From assembly GCA_910584795.1 (NCBI GenBank), contig CAJUBZ010000027.1, positions 1 through 9,937 on the forward strand: 9,937 nt of DNA, read 5' to 3'. Each line of letters starts with the position of its first letter. Position 1 is the stretch's first letter. This document shows positions 5,502 through 9,937 of this stretch, in pieces. Made by a program: the position numbers and the translations under genes. The notes beneath the pieces are model-generated. The model had not been told where the DNA came from and ran no database searches. It saw only the letters and a program-made list of their open reading frames with translations. This DNA is from an uncultured Eubacterium sp. (GTDB lineage: Bacteria > Bacillota > Clostridia > Lachnospirales > Lachnospiraceae).

Positions 5502-8374
5502 TCCATATATCCATCCTGCGCTGCTGTACCAAACGCTTTAGGAAAAATACTTTCAACAAAAATCTGCGGATCAGAGGACTGCGCCATCTTTTTCAACTTC
5601 TTATCAGAAAGTAGCTTATCTCTCAACGCTGACAGAATAACTTTATCTCCTTCTGTGAAATTGCCCTTGAACTTTTCATTGATTTTTGCAATCACCTCAT
5701 CCAAAGGTGTTTTTTCATCCATTCCCTTGACACCTTTATGCTTTGCCGGAACATATACAGTCTTTGCTTCATCCAAAGCAATTTCACCCTGAAACGTCTT
5801 TTGCAACTTATAATATTCCAGTTTCAGCTTACCCTCCAAGTCAATCAACTCTACAGGGTCTTTCGGCAATAAACCAATTAAGTATGAACAAAATATATAT
5901 TCCTTCTGCAACTCTTTATCAAACATTCTCAATATCTGTGATATGTAACTATACCATTTTGTCAAGTTGCGTACCTGTCTGCGGAATTGGTATCTCTCAT
6001 TTTGAGTCTTTCTATTATAACGGTTAGAAACAGGAAGTAAAATGCTGCTCATCCGCCCCATTGCCCTATCGTCCTGCCTGCCTTTTTTGTAATACTCGTC
6101 TGTAAAAGCTTTAATATCCTCATTCGAGTAAATACCATACGCCCGCAATTCTCTCTGTGTCTGATACAGCAAATCTGCATTTACTTCTTCCTGTAAAAAT
6201 GTTTCCTGATAGAATGGCTGAAATGCATCCTTGATATCCTCCGCCTTATTTACAAAATCTAATACAAAAGTATCTGTCTTACCCTCGCAAGTGCGATTTA
6301 GACGGGATAAAGTCTGTACTGCTTTCACATTCTTTAACTTCTTGTCCACAATCATCGTATGTAAAAGCGGCTCATCAAACCCTGTCTGATACTTTTCCGC
6401 TACAATCAGCACATTAAAATTGTCATGGAACTCTGCCTTAGTCTGATTCTCCGAAACATGAGAACCATCTTTGCGTACATTCAGCTTTGATTCCGTATAT
6501 TCCTCTCCCTTATCGTCAATCGCACCGGAAAAAGCCACCAAAATATCCACATCATCATATTTCTTTTCCTCAATGTATCGTTTGATTTCGTGGTAATAGC
6601 GGACAGCAGCCAGTCTTGACGATGTGATTACCATCATCTTTCCTTTTCCATCAATCTTATGCCTTGTGGTATCTCTGAATGTTTCCACAATAATCTGTGA
6701 TTTCTGACTGATATTATAAGGATGCAACTCTTGATATTTACGGATGACCTTTGCCGCCCTACTGGACGGAACATCGGGATTATCTACCATAGTCTTTGCA
6801 ATTCTAAAACAAGTATTATAGGTCATGTAATTCTGAAGGACATCGAGAATAAATTTCTCCTCAATCGCCTGTCTCATGCTATATACATGGAACGGATGAA
6901 ACGATCCGTCCTCCTGTTCCTGCCCAAACATTTCCAGCGTGGTCGCCTTTGGTGTAGCAGTAAACGCAAAAAAGGACAAATTCTTATGCTTGCCTTGGGC
7001 AATCATTTCTTTTACAAGCCTGTCCTCCGGATCAACTTCTTCCTCCGCTAAACCTTCACGCTCCGCATACTCCCGCAAGGCTTCTTCCGTATCTGCCAGC
7101 GCAGTCTTTAATTTAAGCGCCGAACTGCCCGTCTGAGAAGAATGTGCTTCATCTACTATCACGGCAAAGCATCTTCCATTTGCCTTATCAACTTCCGTAT
7201 AAATCACAGGAAATTTTTGCAAAGTCGTAACAATAATGCGCACACCGTCATTAATTGCATTTTTCAAATCCTGAGAATTTTTATCTTCTCCTATGGTTTC
7301 TATTGCACCTAACTTATGGTCAAATCCCGAAATTGTCTCCTGAAGCTGCGTATCTAATACAGTTCGGTCTGTCACAACAATCACACTGGAAAATATCGGC
7401 TTGTTATTTCCATCAAAAAGCGCTGCAAGGCGGTATGCTGTCCACGCGATAGAATTGGATTTACCGGAACCGGCACTATGTTGAATAAGATAATTCTTAC
7501 CAGCGCCATTTGTCCGTACATCTGCAATAAGTTTCCGAACTACATCTAACTGATGGTAACGTGGAAATATCAATGTCTTCTTTCTCTGTAAATTGATAAA
7601 TTTCTGGATAATATCCAACATACTATCTTTCTGAAATACATTTTCCCAAAGGTAAGCTGTAGGATATCCGTCCGGATTGGGCGGATTTCCTGCCCCGCCA
7701 TCAGCCCCTGCTCCATTAGAGCCTTGATTAAAAGGTAAGAAGCAGGTGTATTTCCCTGCCAACTTTGTTGTCATCCAAACTTCCGTATGGTCTACGCAAA
7801 AATATGCTAAAATTCTCTTATTAAACTGAAAACATATATCTCGCGGGTCTCTGTCATACATCCATTGGCTCTTGGCATTATCCACATTCTGCCCTGTGTA
7901 CTGGTTTTTCAGTTCAAAAGCAAACACCGGAATCCCATTTACCACAAGAACCATATCCACCGACTTTTTCGTGTCTGCGGAATAATACCATTGCCGATAG
8001 CACTCTACTTCATTTTCCGCATATTGAATCCCTGCTGTATCATTCAACGCAGACTCCGGCTTAAAATAGCAGACTTTAAAGGTAGTGCCCCTGTGCTTGA
8101 ATCCGTTTCGCAAGACATGCAGCACTCCATCCATATCACAGGCATTATTAAAAACAACACAGAATTTGCGCACAGGATCTATATCATTCTGCCGTTCAAA
8201 TGCCGCCCACTCCCTCGGTTGAGTACGTTGAATAAAAGCAATCAGTTTATTCGGATATAAACCCAACTTGGGATTGTATGTTCCATTTCCCTGTGTATAT
8301 CCACCTTCAGTTGATATAAGAAAAGTTTCAATATCTGATTCAAATTGTTTTTCTGTAGTAACTGTTATGCTCAT
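5444..8374 (-). CDS. hsdR: Type I restriction enzyme subunit R, frameshifted near the end
   Basis: Restriction and translocation subunit of a type I RM complex: it cleaves unmodified DNA after ATP-driven translocation together with HsdM and HsdS. Numbered from the chosen start, the N-terminal nuclease domain shows D140 and E154-L-K156 (the PD-(D/E)XK site), followed by SF2 helicase motifs: Walker A HSAGSGKS (299-306), DEAH (408-411), TAT (472-474), QTGFDEP (663-669) and QTLSRLNR (687-694). The helical C-terminal region binds the methylase core. I chose ATG 8374 because GGAGGA (8386-8381) lies six bases upstream and the ATG overlaps the upstream TGA (ATGA); an ATG at 8395 would add seven unlikely residues inside the preceding gene. 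As read, the protein has 976 residues, and the last 19 (ERRSHIRVCLK...) are aberrant because one base is missing near 5501. Helicase and nuclease motifs are intact, so activity may be partial, lost, or normal if this is a sequencing error. Confidence 0.93.
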   Translation of the reverse strand: MSITVTTEKQFESDIETFLISTEGGYTQGNGTYNPKLGLYPNKLIAFIQRTQPREWAAFERQNDIDPVRKFCVVFNNACDMDGVLHVLRNGFKHRGTTFKVCYFKPESALNDTAGIQYAENEVECYRQWYYSADTKKSVDMVLVVNGIPVFAFELKNQYTGQNVDNAKSQWMYDRDPRDICFQFNKRILAYFCVDHTEVWMTTKLAGKYTCFLPFNQGSNGAGADGGAGNPPNPDGYPTAYLWENVFQKDSMLDIIQKFINLQRKKTLIFPRYHQLDVVRKLIADVRTNGAGKNYLIQHSAGSGKSNSIAWTAYRLAALFDGNNKPIFSSVIVVTDRTVLDTQLQETISGFDHKLGAIETIGEDKNSQDLKNAINDGVRIIVTTLQKFPVIYTEVDKANGRCFAVIVDEAHSSQTGSSALKLKTALADTEEALREYAEREGLAEEEVDPEDRLVKEMIAQGKHKNLSFFAFTATPKATTLEMFGQEQEDGSFHPFHVYSMRQAIEEKFILDVLQNYMTYNTCFRIAKTMVDNPDVPSSRAAKVIRKYQELHPYNISQKSQIIVETFRDTTRHKIDGKGKMMVITSSRLAAVRYYHEIKRYIEEKKYDDVDILVAFSGAIDDKGEEYTESKLNVRKDGSHVSENQTKAEFHDNFNVLIVAEKYQTGFDEPLLHTMIVDKKLKNVKAVQTLSRLNRTCEGKTDTFVLDFVNKAEDIKDAFQPFYQETFLQEEVNADLLYQTQRELRAYGIYSNEDIKAFTDEYYKKGRQDDRAMGRMSSILLPVSNRYNRKTQNERYQFRRQVRNLTKWYSYISQILRMFDKELQKEYIFCSYLIGLLPKDPVELIDLEGKLKLEYYKLQKTFQGEIALDEAKTVYVPAKHKGVKGMDEKTPLDEVIAKINEKFKGNFTEGDKVILSALRDKLLSDKKLKKMAQSSDPQIFVESIFPKAFGTAAQDGYMERRSHIRVCLKIRLNIMRL

Positions 8375-9462
8375 GATTCTTCCTCCGCAATCCATTGTCT
8401 GAGCTTATCCTGTAATAACTTTTTATCCGGTAAATAAAGTTTATATTGAGAAGCATAAATATTCGCATCTTTGGGCAGAGTAATCTCTACCAGTGCATCA
8501 TTCGCTTCCCTACACATCAGAATGCCAATTGTCGGATTTTCTTCATCAAGTTTTTCATATCGGTCATAGTAATTCACATACATCTGCATCTGTCCGATAT
8601 CCTGATGCGTCAGCTTGTCTACTTTTAAATCAATCAAAACATAACAACGTAAAAGTCGATTATAAAAGACCAAATCTACATAATAATTGTCTTCATTAAA
8701 AGTAAATCGTTTTTGTCTTGCCTCAAAGAGATAACCCTTACCCAACTCAAGCAAAAACTTTTGAAGCTTATCGATGATAGCGGTTTCCAAATCACTTTCA
8801 GAATATTCTGCTTTTTCCTCCAAGCCAAGAAACTCTAATACAGTAGGTTGTTTCACAATATCCTTTGGATTAGCAATTACATTTCCCTCTCTTGCCAATC
8901 GCATTACGGCATCCTTATCTCTGCTAAGTGCCAGTCTTTCATACAAGCTGGAATTATATTGCCTTTGCAATGTTCTGATTCCCCATCCAGATTTAGCAGA
9001 TTCTATCTCATAAAAACTTCGTTCCTCTTTATTTTCAATTCGCATAAGCTGTAAATAATGCGACCAAGACACAATAAATGGCGGATTTTCTTCCAATTGC
9101 CTAAACACTGTTTCAGTTTTTTCGATTGCAAATTGCCTAAACACTGTTTCGGCAATTCGATCTTCATAATTCAAATAAAAACGTCTAAAAAATTCTAAAT
9201 TTGCCTTTGAAAAACCTCTGCCAAACTTTTCTGTCAAGTGATCAGACAAAGCTTTTATAACCTTTTTCCCATATTGAGCACGCTCCTGCCCTTCCTGCTG
9301 TACCTCTACAATCCATTTGCCAAGAGAATAATATGTCATAAGCTGCACCAAGTTTACCTGTTTTGCAACAAGTTGTCTCGCATATTGTATTAAATCAATC
9401 GAATTAGCAATCAATGTATCCATCGACTGATTTGCTTCTATCATTTCATTTTTGTTGTCCAT
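8371..9462 (-). CDS. DUF1016/YhcG-family PD-(D/E)XK nuclease
   Basis: 363-residue protein of the DUF1016 (YhcG) family. The helical N-terminal domain (about 15-105) contains the family-like YYSLGKWIVEVQQ and GRGFSKANLEFFRRFY; SWSHYLQL (132-139) and RTLQRQYNSSLYERL begin the central part. The C-terminal nuclease domain has D263 (YYVDLVFY), D278-L-K280 and Q291, a complete PD-(D/E)XK signature. The family is often encoded inside type I RM loci and has been predicted to be a DNA endonuclease; its job beside HsdR is unknown. I start at ATG 9462, preceded by AAGGAG five bases away; a TTG at 9477 is an alternative but would include that ribosome binding site. Its stop overlaps the hsdR start (ATGA), so the two are probably translationally coupled. 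It lies 55 bases after hsdS. An in-frame 36-base duplication gives two ETVFRQ segments (residues about 105-122). Confidence 0.9.
   Translation of the reverse strand: MDNKNEMIEANQSMDTLIANSIDLIQYARQLVAKQVNLVQLMTYYSLGKWIVEVQQEGQERAQYGKKVIKALSDHLTEKFGRGFSKANLEFFRRFYLNYEDRIAETVFRQFAIEKTETVFRQLEENPPFIVSWSHYLQLMRIENKEERSFYEIESAKSGWGIRTLQRQYNSSLYERLALSRDKDAVMRLAREGNVIANPKDIVKQPTVLEFLGLEEKAEYSESDLETAIIDKLQKFLLELGKGYLFEARQKRFTFNEDNYYVDLVFYNRLLRCYVLIDLKVDKLTHQDIGQMQMYVNYYDRYEKLDEENPTIGILMCREANDALVEITLPKDANIYASQYKLYLPDKKLLQDKLRQWIAEEES
9095..9150. repeat. In-frame direct repeat inside the DUF1016 gene
   Basis: AATTGCCTAAACACTGTTTC occurs twice, at 9095-9114 and 9131-9150, with a 36-base period (12 codons). 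It encodes the repeated ETVFRQ in the linker between the N-terminal helical domain and the SWSHY segment. Such a period allows gain or loss of a unit without a frameshift. Confidence 0.9.
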
Positions 9463-9517
9463 CCATTCTCCTTCCAATCTATTTCATGCTACGGGTAAAT
9501 ACTGCACCTTATGCTTG

Positions 9518-9937
9518 CTATTCCTGTGGCACTTCCTTTTTCCCTGTCACATATTCGTAAATTAAAGATTTTTTATAATTCTCTATCTCGGAGAGATATT
9601 GCTCTTTCTTTGCAATAAGTTCATCTATTGCTAAACATTTTTTGTCGAGATAATTTGCTATCTCTTGCTGTTCTTCATAACTTGGCACGGTAATAGAAAA
9701 ATTCAGGAACTTATCTGCCTGCAATCTCCATCTCCCTAATCCACTTACACCTTGCCCCAATCCATAAAAGATACGGTTCGTATAACACATCTGCATCAAA
9801 TATAAATAGTATTGACTGCAATACTTATCCTTATCAATTAATCCAAACACTCTATAATCAGGACTTGTTACCCCTTCATATTTAGAAACATCCACCCATC
9901 CGGTTAGTAAATCCATATGATTCATTGCGAAGTCGCC
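9518..9937 (-). CDS. hsdS: Type I restriction specificity subunit S, C-terminal part
   Basis: The last 139 residues of HsdS, the DNA-recognition subunit that binds HsdM and HsdR; the 5' end is beyond the right edge and the frame is open to base 9937. The segment GDFAMNHMDLLTG...SKYEGVTSPDYRVF (1-31 of the visible part) is the typical middle of a target-recognition domain, and ITVPSYEEQQEIANYLDKK (82-100) marks its end, where such domains usually read 'P..EQ..I..YLD'. A helix, DELIAKKEQYLSEIENYKKS (105-124), forms the conserved spacer that packs against HsdM. The stop is TAG at 9518-9520. The visible piece is intact and its length after the recognition domain is normal. The methylase gene hsdM is expected upstream, outside the window. 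The recognised DNA sequence cannot be deduced. Confidence 0.92.
   Translation of the reverse strand, partial: GDFAMNHMDLLTGWVDVSKYEGVTSPDYRVFGLIDKDKYCSQYYLYLMQMCYTNRIFYGLGQGVSGLGRWRLQADKFLNFSITVPSYEEQQEIANYLDKKCLAIDELIAKKEQYLSEIENYKKSLIYEYVTGKKEVPQE

Noticed and set aside
7865..8260. 131-codon open frame on the plus strand inside hsdR
   Set aside because: It lies opposite clear HsdR coding sequence with conserved nuclease motifs and has no recognisable domain. The other plus-strand frames in the window are likewise antisense shadows.
1..9937. CRISPR array, tRNA or rRNA genes
   Set aside because: I saw no regularly spaced repeats and no tRNA- or rRNA-like sequence. The only repeats are the short ones listed.

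Overview
The window looks like low-GC Firmicutes DNA, probably a gut Clostridia/Lachnospiraceae-type genome. The reasons are strong AGGAG-type ribosome binding sites, an AT-rich base composition, and a fragment of elongation factor Tu whose last residues (REGGRTVGSGRVATIIE) are typical of that group. This placement is inference from sequence style. All real genes lie on the minus strand and read from the right edge towards the left.

Right half (about 5.3-9.9 kb): part of a type I restriction-modification operon. In reading order it holds the C-terminal part of the specificity subunit HsdS (cut by the window edge), a DUF1016/YhcG-family PD-(D/E)XK nuclease, and the translocase/nuclease subunit HsdR. 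The nuclease and HsdR genes overlap (ATGA). HsdR carries a one-base frameshift near its 3' end: residues that look like its normal C-terminus continue in the next frame (5295-5501). HsdM is not in the window and would be expected beyond the right edge.

Left half (about 0.47-5.2 kb): a compact, more AT-rich, three-gene cassette that I interpret as an ABC-three-component (ABC-3C) system, a computationally predicted class of bacterial conflict systems. It encodes (1) a 517-aa protein with an N-terminal PD-(D/E)XK-like nuclease motif (D53, Q67-V-K69), a Cys4 cluster and an uncharacterised C-terminal domain; (2) a 261-aa middle component; (3) an 802-aa SMC/Rad50-like ABC ATPase with a CPFC zinc-hook-like motif. 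Consecutive genes share one base at TAATG junctions, so the three are probably translated as a coupled unit. A 19-bp inverted repeat lies just upstream of the first gene.

Left edge (1-471): the last 18 codons plus stop of tuf (EF-Tu) sit at 73-129, fused to unrelated sequence. This looks like the displaced 3' end of tuf at the boundary of an integrated element. An inverted repeat abuts the junction and a tandem 11-bp repeat lies nearby, as expected for integrase binding sites. The simplest reading is that a mobile element integrated into the 3' end of tuf carries this defence island: type I RM plus an ABC-3C system at its extreme end.
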